Assembly: GCA_937123825.1 (NCBI GenBank)
Contig: CAKZKQ010000441.1
Location: 1 to 59,550 of the forward strand
Source of the DNA: an uncultured Pseudomonadota bacterium
GTDB taxonomy: Bacteria > Myxococcota_A > Bradymonadia > Bradymonadales > GCA-2716585
Direction of reading: 5' to 3'
Length of the DNA stretch: 59,550 nucleotides
In this document: positions 37,764 through 45,987 of the stretch, piece by piece
Numbering within the stretch: position 1 is the stretch's first letter
Layout of the letters: every line of letters begins with the position of its first letter
Made by a program: the position numbers and the translations under genes
Notes under the pieces: model-generated
Database searches by the model: none
The model's input: the letters and a program-made list of their open reading frames with translations, nothing else
Told to the model about the DNA's origin: nothing

Positions 37764-38849
37764 ATGGTAACCACCAACCCCGACAAAGACCTTCCCCGAC
37801 AACCCAGCGCCGAGGGCGATGAGTTGGACTCGGTGGTCCCCGAGGTCCTTGTGGACGACGACGAACTGGACGACGCCGAGCTGGTCCAGGTCGACGGCGA
37901 AGACAACAAGGATGAGGGCGACGACTACGACTTTGGGGACGTTGAGGAGATCGATCTGAGCATCCCGGCGTTGACCACCGAAGAGCTGGTCAGCGCCGAC
38001 CCGCTGACCCAATACCTCTCGCGCCTTCGCCACATCGAGCCCCTGCCCACCGAGGAGCAGCAGGCGTTGGCGGTGCGCTACCGGGAAGGCGGCGACGTGC
38101 GCGCGGCCCAGAAGCTGGTGCTGACCAACCTGCGCCTTGTGGTCAAGATCGCGCGCGAATACCAGCGCCGCTGGGCCAACCTCCTGGACCTCATCCAGGA
38201 AGGCAACGTGGGTCTGGCCGAGGCCGTCAAGCGCTACGATCCCTACCGAGGGGTGAAGTTCACCTCCTACGCCCAGTACTGGATCCGCGCCCTGATCCTG
38301 AACTACCTGATGAACCACTTCCAGCCGGTCAAGATCGGCTCGACGCGGGCCGGGCGCAAGCTCTTCTACAACCTCAAGAAGGCCCGCGAACAGCTGCGCC
38401 GTCAGGGTTTTATGGCCACGCCCAACCTCATCGCCGACATGCTGGGCGTGGACGAGGCTGAGGTCGTGCGCGTCAGCGGCTACCTGGACGCCCCGCCGGT
38501 GTCCATCGACGCCAAGGCCCCCGGCTACGACAAGACCACCTACGGCGAGCTGCTGCCGGCCCAGGGCGAGAGCCCCGAGGAGAGCGCGGCGCAGGACCAG
38601 ATCGACGTGCAGCTCTCGGACACGTTCGCGGCCTTTGGCGAGCAGCTTAAGAACGACCGCGAGCGCGCCATCTGGTACGAGCGCATGACGGCCCCCGATC
38701 CGGCCTCCCTGATCCAGCTCGGAGAGCGCTTTGGCGTCTCCAAAGAGCGCATCCGTCAGGTCGAGGTTCAGATCCGCAAGCGGTTTAAATCCTTCTTGCT
38801 TGAGCGCCACGGCGAGTCGATCCAGTTTGAGTTTGCCGCCGAGCTTTGA
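37764..38849 (+). CDS. rpoH: RpoH-type RNA polymerase sigma factor
   Basis: A sigma-70 family factor of 361 residues, predicted to direct heat-shock or stress transcription. Region 1.2/2 is complete: DPLTQYLSRLRHIEPLPTEE, LVLTNLRLVVKIAREYQRR, DLIQEGNVGLAEAVKRYDP and FTSYAQYWIRALILNYLMN. The RpoH-specific box appears as GRKLFYNLKKAREQL, where RpoH has Q[R/K]KLFFNLR. Region 4 ends with FGVSKERIRQVEVQIRKRFK for -35 recognition. Residues 1-70 are an unusual acidic extension rich in D and E. GGAG (37751-37754) lies nine bases before ATG 37764; a TTG three bases upstream is less likely. It could also be called a general SigB/RpoH-like factor. Confidence 0.9.
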   Translation: MVTTNPDKDLPRQPSAEGDELDSVVPEVLVDDDELDDAELVQVDGEDNKDEGDDYDFGDVEEIDLSIPALTTEELVSADPLTQYLSRLRHIEPLPTEEQQALAVRYREGGDVRAAQKLVLTNLRLVVKIAREYQRRWANLLDLIQEGNVGLAEAVKRYDPYRGVKFTSYAQYWIRALILNYLMNHFQPVKIGSTRAGRKLFYNLKKAREQLRRQGFMATPNLIADMLGVDEAEVVRVSGYLDAPPVSIDAKAPGYDKTTYGELLPAQGESPEESAAQDQIDVQLSDTFAAFGEQLKNDRERAIWYERMTAPDPASLIQLGERFGVSKERIRQVEVQIRKRFKSFLLERHGESIQFEFAAEL

Positions 38850-39434
38850 GTTCTTTTGGAACGGCGAGCCCCTGTTGAAGGGGGTTTAGCGGGTCTGTAG
38901 AGGGAGGCGGTTGCAGCGTGAACCTTACTCGTTGACTGCGCCGACAAGCCCCTCTATATTCCTCGACCGTCGGATGACACCAGACCGTGCGATGATGGTC
39001 TTTGATAAATACCCGGAGCTGCTTTTTGGGGGAGCAGGGGACGCACGGAACAAAGCTGGTGTCCGTCTTCACGAGGTAGATAAGGTTCGACTCCACACAA
39101 CCCGAACATTCGCCCTTGAGGGGTGCTTTGCTGCGCAAGCGGTGGGTGTCGTCTGGGGTGTTTTGCGGTGAACGCGGCGCCATTGGTGGTCTTTGATGAC
39201 CCAGGGGCGGCGTTTTGACCCTCTTCGGTGTACGACCCTCTTTGATCCCACGCATCTGTGCCTTGCGCTGGCCGCCTGCCCGAGAACTGGACGCCCGGTT
39301 TTCTTTCCAGCGCTGCAACCATCGGTGCATTTACCAAGACTGATGAAGCGCACGGTGTGCTGTGTTTGAGCGCGGTTGTTTGACCGGTCAGAGTCCGAAT
39401 TGTTGATGGGTTTGGATAGAATCGAGGCAGAAAG
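38850..39434. other. Intergenic region of 585 bases, no gene supported
   Basis: Between rpoH and the ferredoxin reductase. Composition is less biased than in the genes. Reading frames exist on the reverse strand, including one with CSGC and PCVPC cysteine pairs, but they lack ribosome sites and recognisable products. The segment at 39085-39096 (GGTTCGACTCC) looks like a tRNA T-loop but its stem does not pair. A leader RNA or a small RNA gene is possible; nothing can be asserted. Confidence 0.45.
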
Positions 39435-40211
39435 ATGGCAAAAATCGCATACACGCTCCCTGTGACCCACGTTGAACACTACACGGAGAGCTACTTTCGT
39501 TTTCGCATCAAGAGACCGCGGGGGTTCCGCTTTACCAGCGGTCAATTCATCATGCTGGGTCTGATGATCGACGACAAACCGGTCATGCGGGCCTACTCGA
39601 TGGCCAGCCCCCACTGGGACGAGGAGCTGGAGTTCTACTCGATCATTGTCCAGGACGGGGAGTTGACCTCGCGCCTGCAGCACATCAAGGTCGGCGACGA
39701 GATCATCATGAGCGGCAAGCCGGTCGGCACGCTGACGCTGCGCAGCCTCAGCGGCGGCGGCAAGCGCCTCTTCATGCTCTCGACCGGGACGGGCGTGGCG
39801 CCCTTCACCTCGCTGATCCGCGATGAAGACACCTACGAGCGCTACGACGAGATCTACCTGACCCAGACCTGCCGCCAGATCAAAGACCTCCAGTACGCTC
39901 AGCAGCGCATTGAAGAGGCCAAGAACTGCCCGCTGGTCGGCGAAGACGCCCAGAAGAAGCTCCACTTCTACGGCAGCGTCACCCGCGAACCCTACGAGCG
40001 CGAGGGGCGGATCACGGACCTGATCGAGAGCGGCAAGCTCTTTGAAGACCTGGGCATCAGCGGGCTCAACCCCGAGACCGATCGCGTGATGATCTGCGGC
40101 TCCATGGACATGCTCAAAGACACGCGCGTGATCCTGGACGCCCAAGGCCTCTCCAAAGGCTCCGGACACAAGCCCGCCCACTACATGTGGGAGAAAGCCT
40201 TCACCGGCTGA
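39435..40211 (+). CDS. fpr: Ferredoxin--NADP reductase
   Basis: A 258-residue flavoenzyme moving electrons between NADPH and ferredoxin or flavodoxin. The FAD motif is R52-A-Y-S55 in MRAYSMASPHWDEELEF. The NADP-binding start is LSTGTGVAPFTSLIRD (116-131), and CGSMDMLKDTRVIL is the conserved C-terminal strand-loop. Length and the RAYSMASP variant match the bacterial subclass represented by E. coli Fpr. The protein ends in EKAFTG without the long aromatic tail seen in some relatives. It stands alone, with large gaps on both sides. The electron partner may be the Rieske or other Fe-S proteins, but no ferredoxin gene is in the window. Confidence 0.95.
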   Translation: MAKIAYTLPVTHVEHYTESYFRFRIKRPRGFRFTSGQFIMLGLMIDDKPVMRAYSMASPHWDEELEFYSIIVQDGELTSRLQHIKVGDEIIMSGKPVGTLTLRSLSGGGKRLFMLSTGTGVAPFTSLIRDEDTYERYDEIYLTQTCRQIKDLQYAQQRIEEAKNCPLVGEDAQKKLHFYGSVTREPYEREGRITDLIESGKLFEDLGISGLNPETDRVMICGSMDMLKDTRVILDAQGLSKGSGHKPAHYMWEKAFTG

Positions 40212-40528
40212 TACCAATCATTCCTCCAGCCCCGCACCGCGCTCTAAACCAAGAGCGCAACCCCTCCATCTTGCTCACAAACGCGCTCTGCACAGACAAG
40301 CAAAACCCAAACTCTGCCTGGGCTCTGCTTGCGCACACCTCTGTGCGCTCCCGCCACTTGCTCACCACACACGGCATGCCGTTTATTTGAGCGTAAACTT
40401 GATCAAACCACGCCCTTAACGTCATCCTCACCCCAGAAGTCATCCCCACAACACCACCCACTTCACCAGGCACACCGCCTCGCCGTGCTCACGGTCCCAA
40501 AAGGCACGGACAACCCGATTTGAGGCTC

Positions 40529-40575
40529 ATACCAAGTTGCAGACGTCTGACCTACTTTCGTCTGCATCTTGGTAT
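40529..40575. promoter_or_regulatory. 17-base inverted repeat in the 40212-40623 gap
   Basis: ATACCAAGTTGCAGACG (40529-40545) and CGTCTGCATCTTGGTAT (40559-40575) pair at 16 of 17 positions with a 13-base loop. It lies 49 bases upstream of the barrel protein start. No T run follows, so it is more likely a leader hairpin or operator than a terminator. The rest of the 412-base gap contains no recognised gene. Confidence 0.6.
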
Positions 40576-40623
40576 CAATCTTCAGTGGATCAGGCCTGGA
40601 AGCCGCTTAAAGGAGCACGTTTG

Positions 40624-41415
40624 ATGTCCAAACCCCACCCCACACAGTCCCGCATTGCAGCGCCAGCGCTCATTGCGGCCCTATGGGTGCTCTCCCCTGC
40701 CCTCCTCCACGCCCAGGCACCGACGCCGTCGCCCAAGGCCGCCCCCGAAGACCCCGGCAAGAGCAGCAGCACGATCCATCTGGACATTGAGGCGGTCACC
40801 GACATCCCCATCTCGCTGGGCGTCAACCTGGCCCTGGAGCTGCCCGGCGGCTGGAGGGCTTCAAGCGGCGTGGGGGTGCTGCCCGCCGGCTACGTCTCTC
40901 TGATCAACGCCGTCGTGGAGAGCATCCCCGACACCTACGACGAAGCCACCGGCGATTTGATCGAAGAGACGCTCCAACAATCGCTGGTCTGGCGCACCCA
41001 CGTGGGCTGGCAAAGCGCCTGGGGAATCTACTTTGACGCTGGTTACGGGCTGATCACGCTCGGCGGCGGCACCTCGACCGAGGCCGTATTGGCCGCCCTG
41101 ACAGGCATCGACGCGCCCAGCACAGGGGGCTCGACCAGCGACTACGACATCGCCTCCACGCTGCACATGATTGACCTTGAGGTGGGCTGGAAGCGCGTTT
41201 ACCAGGATCGCTGGACGGTACGGGCCGCGCTGGGCTTTACAGGGACCCTGGCGGCCTCATCCACAGTCAAGGCCACATTTGTCCCCGACCGACCCGCAGG
41301 ACAGCGCCTGGTGGCTGAATTCGAGGACTTTGTGGAAGACTACCTCGTAGACACCTACACCAGCTACGTCTTCAGCCCAGTCGTCACAGTCGCGTTCGGA
41401 TACCGCTTCTTCTAA
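40624..41415 (+). CDS. Outer-membrane beta-barrel protein, 263 aa
   Basis: Exported protein with a signal peptide (AAPALIAALWVLSPALLHA-QA) and a short Pro/Lys linker. Amphipathic strands follow and end in the aromatic GYRFF, a barrel C-terminus. Examples are HLDIEAVTDIPISLGVNLAL, WRTHVGWQSAWGIYFDAGYG and VVTVAFGYRFF. No family is named; it resembles small OmpA/OprF-like or eight-stranded barrels. AAAGGAG (40609-40615) lies eight bases before ATG 40624, which settles the start against an in-frame TTG inside the upstream hairpin. Confidence 0.82.
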   Translation: MSKPHPTQSRIAAPALIAALWVLSPALLHAQAPTPSPKAAPEDPGKSSSTIHLDIEAVTDIPISLGVNLALELPGGWRASSGVGVLPAGYVSLINAVVESIPDTYDEATGDLIEETLQQSLVWRTHVGWQSAWGIYFDAGYGLITLGGGTSTEAVLAALTGIDAPSTGGSTSDYDIASTLHMIDLEVGWKRVYQDRWTVRAALGFTGTLAASSTVKATFVPDRPAGQRLVAEFEDFVEDYLVDTYTSYVFSPVVTVAFGYRFF

Positions 41416-41764
41416 AGACCTGCCCCCACCCCAGCCCCCAAAACCACCTAAAAAGCCTCTCTACCGGCATCCAGCCCCCAAACCTGACTTTTGGAGAGGT
41501 CTGCGATGCTTTTTGCTCCCAAAACGGCTCCCAACCCTGCCATCAGCCCTGGTTCACAAGGATTTCTGGGCAATCCACCGTCAACATCGGCTTCTTTCAC
41601 CGTCTCTACATCTGCCCTCAACCGATGGCTGAAAGCAAAATAACGATAAACTGCTTTAATGAGCATTGCCCCACAGAACTGCAATCAGTACGATGAAGGG
41701 GTGTGATCAATCATGAAACAGAGCCCGCGCTGCGCTCATTGGAGCAGCCTTCAAACGACGCAAC
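41416..41764. other. Intergenic region at the edge of an AT-rich segment
   Basis: 349 bases. Composition shifts here from GC-rich to more AT-rich (AATAACGATAAACTGCTTTAATG near 41640). No gene is supported; a 78-codon reverse frame has no recognisable product. It presumably contains the promoter of the 41765 gene and may mark an insertion boundary. Confidence 0.45.
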
Positions 41765-42271
41765 ATGAAAAACCAAACCCTCATTATCTTGTTGGTGCTC
41801 AATTTCGTTGGCTGCGATGACGTCAATTACCACGAGCCTCAAAATCACTACAGCGAGCTACTCATAAAAACAAAACAGGGTCCCAGTGAATATAAATTCA
41901 GAGGTGGAAGAGGTGTTCAAATCGTATCTATATGTAGAGTCGACAACAACGAAAACGTCATTGATTGCATTGAGAACATCTCCGACCTTGAGTTAATGCG
42001 TTCAAGCACCAACGCATCAATGATCATAAGAAGTGAGAGGGTAAGCACCTGCAACTCTACCGTTCCCCAGGTGAGGTTAGGCAATAGAGGCTACATAAAA
42101 TTCAACATGACATCAGACATTGTATCTGGAGACAGAGTGCGGATAGCGGTAATCGAAAGCCCAGAATGCGTGAAGGGATACGAATACGAGTTATACGGAA
42201 TTGACCAAAAGACAGGCAATGAATCGCTCATATGCGAAGGAGCGTTCACCAAATCATGCGTTGTGCAATAA
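41765..42271 (+). CDS. AT-rich lipoprotein, paralogue A
   Basis: A 168-residue protein with lipoprotein-like signal (LIILLVLNFVGC) and mature part rich in N, S, D and E. Codon use is clearly AT-richer than in surrounding genes (many ata, aat, aga). It is related to the next gene. Both have an [V/G]SIC start, an early second cysteine, a [T/S]DI[V/I]SGD[R/E][V/I] strand, a Y-x-LYG[I/V]D segment, and two C-terminal cysteines before the end. Four or more conserved cysteines suggest disulfides in the periplasm or on the surface. No known domain is recognised. No ribosome site is evident. Confidence 0.8.
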   Translation: MKNQTLIILLVLNFVGCDDVNYHEPQNHYSELLIKTKQGPSEYKFRGGRGVQIVSICRVDNNENVIDCIENISDLELMRSSTNASMIIRSERVSTCNSTVPQVRLGNRGYIKFNMTSDIVSGDRVRIAVIESPECVKGYEYELYGIDQKTGNESLICEGAFTKSCVVQ

Positions 42272-42329
42272 TCCCTACCCCTAGCATCTAAAAGCAATAT
42301 CTTCGCAAACAAATCAAAAGGTCAAAACC

Positions 42330-42860
42330 ATGAAAACAACCTTAGCCATCGCCGCAACAATACTCATTCCGACATGCTACAACCAATCAACATACACTCA
42401 AAAGCCAAAAGTATTTCACGCATTAAAACTTGAGGTTGGCGACAACAATATCGCCAACGCTGGAATGAAAGGTCTGGAACTCGGCTCTATATGTCTGCTG
42501 ATAGATGGACAGCCAACTTGCATAAAGAATGTGGTGGATGAAAAGGTTCTAACCTACCATTCACAGGCAGCAAGAGACATCTTTGGCAATGAAGACACCA
42601 GCCTTTTAATCGGAAGAGAACAAAAACTATCGTGTGGAGAGAGATACAAGGCCGTTGCGCTTGGAAGGCATGGCCACGTGCTGGTGACGTTTGGGACAGA
42701 CATCATTTCGGGAGACGAAATAGACATCGATGTTGTTGAGCCAGCGGGCCAGGGCTGCTCGGACATCAAGATACCTTACGTTTTGTATGGCGTGGACGAA
42801 GAAGGCCACCAAACAACCCTATGCACGGGCGACTCAAATCAAAGATGCAAAGTGAGGTGA
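42330..42860 (+). CDS. AT-rich lipoprotein, paralogue B
   Basis: A 176-residue homologue of the preceding gene, 58 bases downstream, with signal segment TTLAIAATILIPTC ending in a likely lipidated cysteine. The conserved core includes LGSICLLIDGQPTCIKNVVD, TDIISGDEIDIDVVE and YVLYGVDEEGHQTTLC, which align with the partner. Codon use is AT-rich too. The pair probably arose by tandem duplication after transfer into this genome. It ends 50 bases before a 68-base palindromic terminator. Function unknown. Confidence 0.8.
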   Translation: MKTTLAIAATILIPTCYNQSTYTQKPKVFHALKLEVGDNNIANAGMKGLELGSICLLIDGQPTCIKNVVDEKVLTYHSQAARDIFGNEDTSLLIGREQKLSCGERYKAVALGRHGHVLVTFGTDIISGDEIDIDVVEPAGQGCSDIKIPYVLYGVDEEGHQTTLCTGDSNQRCKVR

Positions 42861-42909
42861 GCACATCCACATGCGTTCCCCCGATGCAGAGGCCGTTGCA
42901 TGGGGGACG

Positions 42910-42977
42910 GGCATCAAGGGCATGAAAAAAGCCCCTCCAATCGCGATTGGAGGGGCTTTTTTCATGCCCTTGATGCC
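42910..42977. terminator. Bidirectional terminator within a 68-base perfect palindrome
   Basis: Perfect inverted repeat with no unpaired base: each arm is 34 bases, centred on TCGCGA. The inner part is AAAAAAGCCCCTCCAATCG and its complement, ending in TTTTTT, so it acts as an intrinsic terminator in both directions between the AT-rich pair and the convergent protease gene. The arms continue perfectly for another 15 bases outward (GGCATCAAGGGCATG) beyond the A and T runs, which a normal terminator does not need. Confidence 0.95.
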
Positions 42978-43008
42978 GTGGATGTCCCCACAAGCCGCCT
43001 CAACACCC

Positions 43009-44565
43009 TCAACGACGCCGCCGAGGCCAGACCGCCAGCGTGCCCAGCGCGCCCAGCAAGAGGAGCGTCAACGGCAGGCCCTGGTTGGAGCGGTGGGGCG
43101 TCCCGGCGGTGCAGCGCGCCGCGGTGGCCGCGTCGCGGAAGCCCTGCCCGGGGTTTTCGTTCTGGGCGTTTTGCTCTTCCCACTGCGAGTCGGGGTTGGC
43201 GCGGTCGTTGTTGTTTGAGCCCGCGTTGCCGGGGCCGACGCACTCGGCCGAGCCGCTCTGCATGGAGCAGGTGGCGCCCTGGTCGGCGCAGTCAAAGCGG
43301 TCAAAACGGCCGTTGTTGCAGGTGACGATGGCGGTGCCAGCGCAGGCGCCGCGCCCGTCGATGTCGCCGCAGGAGGGGTTTTCGGTGCAGAAATAGCCGG
43401 TGCGGTTGTTCACAAAGCCGCAGGCCTGCCCGCGAGATGAGCAATCGACCCGCGCCAGGCGGCCATTGTCGCAGTATTCGGCCACGTCGCCGTTGCAGCG
43501 CCCCAGATAATCGACGTCGCCGCAGTCGCAGATGAAGCCGACCTCATCGTTGATGAACTTGCACTCGGTGCCCAGGGCGGCGCAGTCGCGCTCGTAGACC
43601 TGATCGTCCTGGCACCACTGGGCGGTGTCGCCGCTGCACTGGCCCCGATAATCAAGCTCTTCGCAGTTGGGCGCCGGACCGCCATCATCGGGCGGCGTCA
43701 CATCGCCGCCGTCGTCGGGGGGCGTGTTGTCATCGGGAGGCGTGTTGTCGTCAGGCGGCGTGTTGTCGTCGGGAGGCGTGCTGTTGTCGCTCAGCCCCGT
43801 GATCGGATCCATCCAGGAGGTGATGGTGTCGAGGCGAGTCATGTAGTCTCGGCCGACGCAGGAGCTGTCGCCGTTGGATTCGACGGCCAGGACCAGGGGT
43901 TTGCCTTGTCCGTCCTGGCTCAGCAGGGGTCCGCCGGAGTCGCCAAAGCAGATGCCACGGACGCCTTGCCCGTTGACGACGGCAAACTCGTTGTTGACCT
44001 GCTCAAGCAAGAGGGTGGCAAACCAGCGTCCATCGCGGGAAGCGTCGCGGGTTTCGCCGTAGCCGCCAGCTTCGACGGTGCGCCCGGTCCAAGAGTCGAT
44101 GGCGCCTCGGTTGGCAGTGATGGGGGTCAATTCGGGGACGCGCGCGGTGGCGTCTTCGCCGAGGATGAGGATGGCGGCGTCGCGGCCGGGGTGTTCGTGG
44201 AGTTCAACGACGGGGAAGGTGGCGCGCGGCTGGGCCGGGCGAAGGCCGATGCCAAAACCCATCGAGGAGGCGCCTCGGCCTTCGGTGCAGTGGGAGGCGG
44301 TGATGACGACGCGGGGGGCGATGATGGTGCCAGTGCAGAAGTTGCCGCCGGGGAAGCCCGCGTCGTGGAGCCAGCCGATGGCCAGTTTTTGCCCCTCGGT
44401 CAGGGGAACGGCCTGAGGCTCTCGCGTGCCGTTGACGATCGCCCCGGATTCTTCGTCAAGGCCGCCTTTGGGTCCTTCGGGGGTCTGGGGCGCGCATGCT
44501 GTCGCGCCGACCAGCATCCCAGAGACCATCAAGAGACGACACAGACCGGGTTTGATCTTGACCAT
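43009..44565 (-). CDS. Secreted trypsin-like serine protease with cysteine-rich repeats and MYXO-CTERM-like tail
   Basis: A 518-residue exported S1-family protease. The signal region ends in MLVGATAC, possibly lipidated. The catalytic triad is H92 (ITASHCTEG), D129 (HPGRDAAILIL) and S210 (CFGDSGGPLL), with IVNG near residue 43 like the activation site. After the protease, TPPDDN repeats (about 263-295) link to three Cys-rich repeats of the form L/I-D-x-x-G-x-C...C...C (GQCSGDTAQWCQDDQVYERD; GRCNGDVAEYCDNGRLARVD; GACAGTAIVTCNNGRFDRFD). The tail is a Ser/Asn linker with a cysteine, a hydrophobic helix LPLTLLLLGALGTLAV and RRRR, as in MYXO-CTERM/GlyGly-CTERM sorting signals. GGAGGAG precedes the ATG. 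Probably surface displayed or released. Confidence 0.9.
   Translation of the reverse strand: MVKIKPGLCRLLMVSGMLVGATACAPQTPEGPKGGLDEESGAIVNGTREPQAVPLTEGQKLAIGWLHDAGFPGGNFCTGTIIAPRVVITASHCTEGRGASSMGFGIGLRPAQPRATFPVVELHEHPGRDAAILILGEDATARVPELTPITANRGAIDSWTGRTVEAGGYGETRDASRDGRWFATLLLEQVNNEFAVVNGQGVRGICFGDSGGPLLSQDGQGKPLVLAVESNGDSSCVGRDYMTRLDTITSWMDPITGLSDNSTPPDDNTPPDDNTPPDDNTPPDDGGDVTPPDDGGPAPNCEELDYRGQCSGDTAQWCQDDQVYERDCAALGTECKFINDEVGFICDCGDVDYLGRCNGDVAEYCDNGRLARVDCSSRGQACGFVNNRTGYFCTENPSCGDIDGRGACAGTAIVTCNNGRFDRFDCADQGATCSMQSGSAECVGPGNAGSNNNDRANPDSQWEEQNAQNENPGQGFRDAATAARCTAGTPHRSNQGLPLTLLLLGALGTLAVWPRRRR
43723..43789 (-). repeat. 18-base tandem repeats coding TPPDDN
   Basis: Units 43723-43740, 43741-43758 and 43759-43776 follow CGTGTTGTCRTCRGGMGG, with a partial fourth unit. 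They encode the acidic proline linker of the serine protease, repeated as TPPDDN on the reverse strand. Confidence 0.8.
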
Positions 44566-44890
44566 GGTGCTCCTCCAGAAGAGGGCGCCGCCGCAAACGG
44601 CGAGCCCATTGCCCCATCCCTGGGCCGATCGGTGGGGGGACCGGATTGGGGTCGCCCACCTTCATCGGCATTTATCACCACAAACTGTGCCAAAGATCGC
44701 CCAGGACACCCACCAGGGGGTTCGATCCGCTCCCTCACGACGATCAAAGCCACCCCCATCCTGACAGAACCAGGCGGCTGTGACAAGGTGTCACGATCCA
44801 CCATGACGAAAAGTCACTGTTGTGGCCCCGGTGCCCCACGATCACGGACACGATCTGCCTTCCCAGCGGCCTTTTCAGCGTCCAGAGCAG

Positions 44891-44926
44891 CACAAGGCGC
44901 GTCCGCTGCGGGATCTGCGCCTTGTG
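44891..44926. other. 10-base inverted repeat next to a parS-like site
   Basis: CACAAGGCGC (44891-44900) and GCGCCTTGTG (44917-44926) are perfect complements around a 16-base loop, six bases before the parS-like site. It lies in the 402-base gap (44566-44967) between the protease and lipoprotein genes, otherwise without features. No T run follows in either direction. Confidence 0.5.
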
Positions 44927-44931
44927 GGTGG

Positions 44932-44947
44932 TGTTTCATGTGAAACA
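44932..44947. promoter_or_regulatory. parS-like ParB-binding site, 15 of 16 match
   Basis: TGTTTCATGTGAAACA differs from the parS consensus only at one central base (T for C). It is the best of the three parS-like sites and lies in a non-coding gap. Confidence 0.8.
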
Positions 44948-44967
44948 AAACGCTGTAAGGAAATCTA

Positions 44968-45987
44968 TCACAAACCGTCCAGATCCATCCCTGGCGTCCA
45001 GTTGTCGATGACGATCAACTCAGTACGATCCCCCAGCATGCTGCCAAAGCCCGCAAAAAGCTCGCCGCCGAGGTACTGGGTGAAGGGCGGATCGGTGTCG
45101 AGCTGCTGGCGCAGCGGATGGTTCCACATCTTGCCTGTGCTCTCGTCGCTGGCCAGACGCGGATGCTCAAGGTTGATCGGGAAGCTATCGACCTTGCCGC
45201 CAAGGAACGACAACACGTGGATCGTGCCGTCCTCCTCCACGCCTTCCACCATCCCAACGTGGGTGTACCAGTCGTTGTTGCGACCGTCCCCGTTGCGATC
45301 AAAGGTGTTGTGGAAGAAGATCACGTCCCCCACCGCCGGGCGCGTGGCATGGTAAATCCGACCGCGCTTCTTGATGCCCTCATGCATCTGCGCGATCGCC
45401 TCCTCGCCCTGCCCCACCTTCAAGTCCACGCCGTTGACCTTGTAGATCGCCTGGACAAAGTTTGCCGCGTTGGTCGGGCCGTCGGCCTTGATCAGCGCGC
45501 CGCCCGAAGGCACCTCGCGCGGAGACTCGCTGACCGGCGCCGCTGCATCCGGACCCGGCCCTGCCGAGGGCGCCACCGCCACAGGGGCTGGCACCGGCGC
45601 CACCGCTGGAGAGGGCGACGGCGCAGAGTCTTCACGGCGGTCGGGGCCTGCGGCGCGCTCACCGACGCGCTCGCGCAGACGATCCCTGGCCTCCTGGCGC
45701 GCTTTGGCCTCGTCCTCACCCGTGCGCCAACCCACGATCTCTGAGGGACCGTCGTCGGTCTTGGCCGCCACCGCCTGCGGGCGCTTGTCCGCGCCGCGAG
45801 ACTTCCACTCCACGCCCAACGGATCAAAGCGCGCGTCGCGCGGCTTGGTCGTCGTCGGGGCGGCGTTGAGCACCGTTGAATTGTAAACGTAGAAAGGCGG
45901 CTCTTTGGCCTTCAAGCCACTGCAACCGGCCAGCAACACGCCCGCCAGCACACCCGCGATACCACCCAAAACCTTCCTGGTCTTCAT
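44968..45987 (-). CDS. Lipoprotein with NlpC/P60- or CHAP-like domain lacking the catalytic cysteine
   Basis: A 339-residue lipoprotein (lipobox LAGC, C22) with a disordered Pro/Ala/charged linker to about 160. The C-terminal domain looks like a papain-fold amidase. NFVQAIYKVNGVDL matches the helix after the nucleophile, and GDVIFFH with H243 in YTHVGMVEGV matches the histidine strand. The expected cysteine is missing: NAANFVQ, where CSGFVQ is usual, giving A174. An EF-hand-like DRNGDGRNND (230-239) is inserted before the histidine, possibly binding calcium. It may bind peptidoglycan rather than cut it. Its start overlaps the stop of the upstream lipoprotein by one base (TGATG), with GGAGG nine bases upstream: translational coupling. 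Confidence 0.8.
   Translation of the reverse strand: MKTRKVLGGIAGVLAGVLLAGCSGLKAKEPPFYVYNSTVLNAAPTTTKPRDARFDPLGVEWKSRGADKRPQAVAAKTDDGPSEIVGWRTGEDEAKARQEARDRLRERVGERAAGPDRREDSAPSPSPAVAPVPAPVAVAPSAGPGPDAAAPVSESPREVPSGGALIKADGPTNAANFVQAIYKVNGVDLKVGQGEEAIAQMHEGIKKRGRIYHATRPAVGDVIFFHNTFDRNGDGRNNDWYTHVGMVEGVEEDGTIHVLSFLGGKVDSFPINLEHPRLASDESTGKMWNHPLRQQLDTDPPFTQYLGGELFAGFGSMLGDRTELIVIDNWTPGMDLDGL

Noticed and set aside
39083..39100. GGTTCGACTCC, resembling a tRNA T-loop.
   Set aside because: The five-base T stem does not pair and no acceptor or anticodon arm can be drawn.
38785..39330. A reverse frame with CSGC and PCVPC cysteine pairs in the 585-base gap.
   Set aside because: Overlaps the rpoH end, has no ribosome site and no recognisable domain; cysteine pairs alone are not enough.
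41448..41684. A 78-codon reverse frame beside the AT-rich pair, considered as a transposase remnant.
   Set aside because: No DDE or other transposase motif and no homology recognised.
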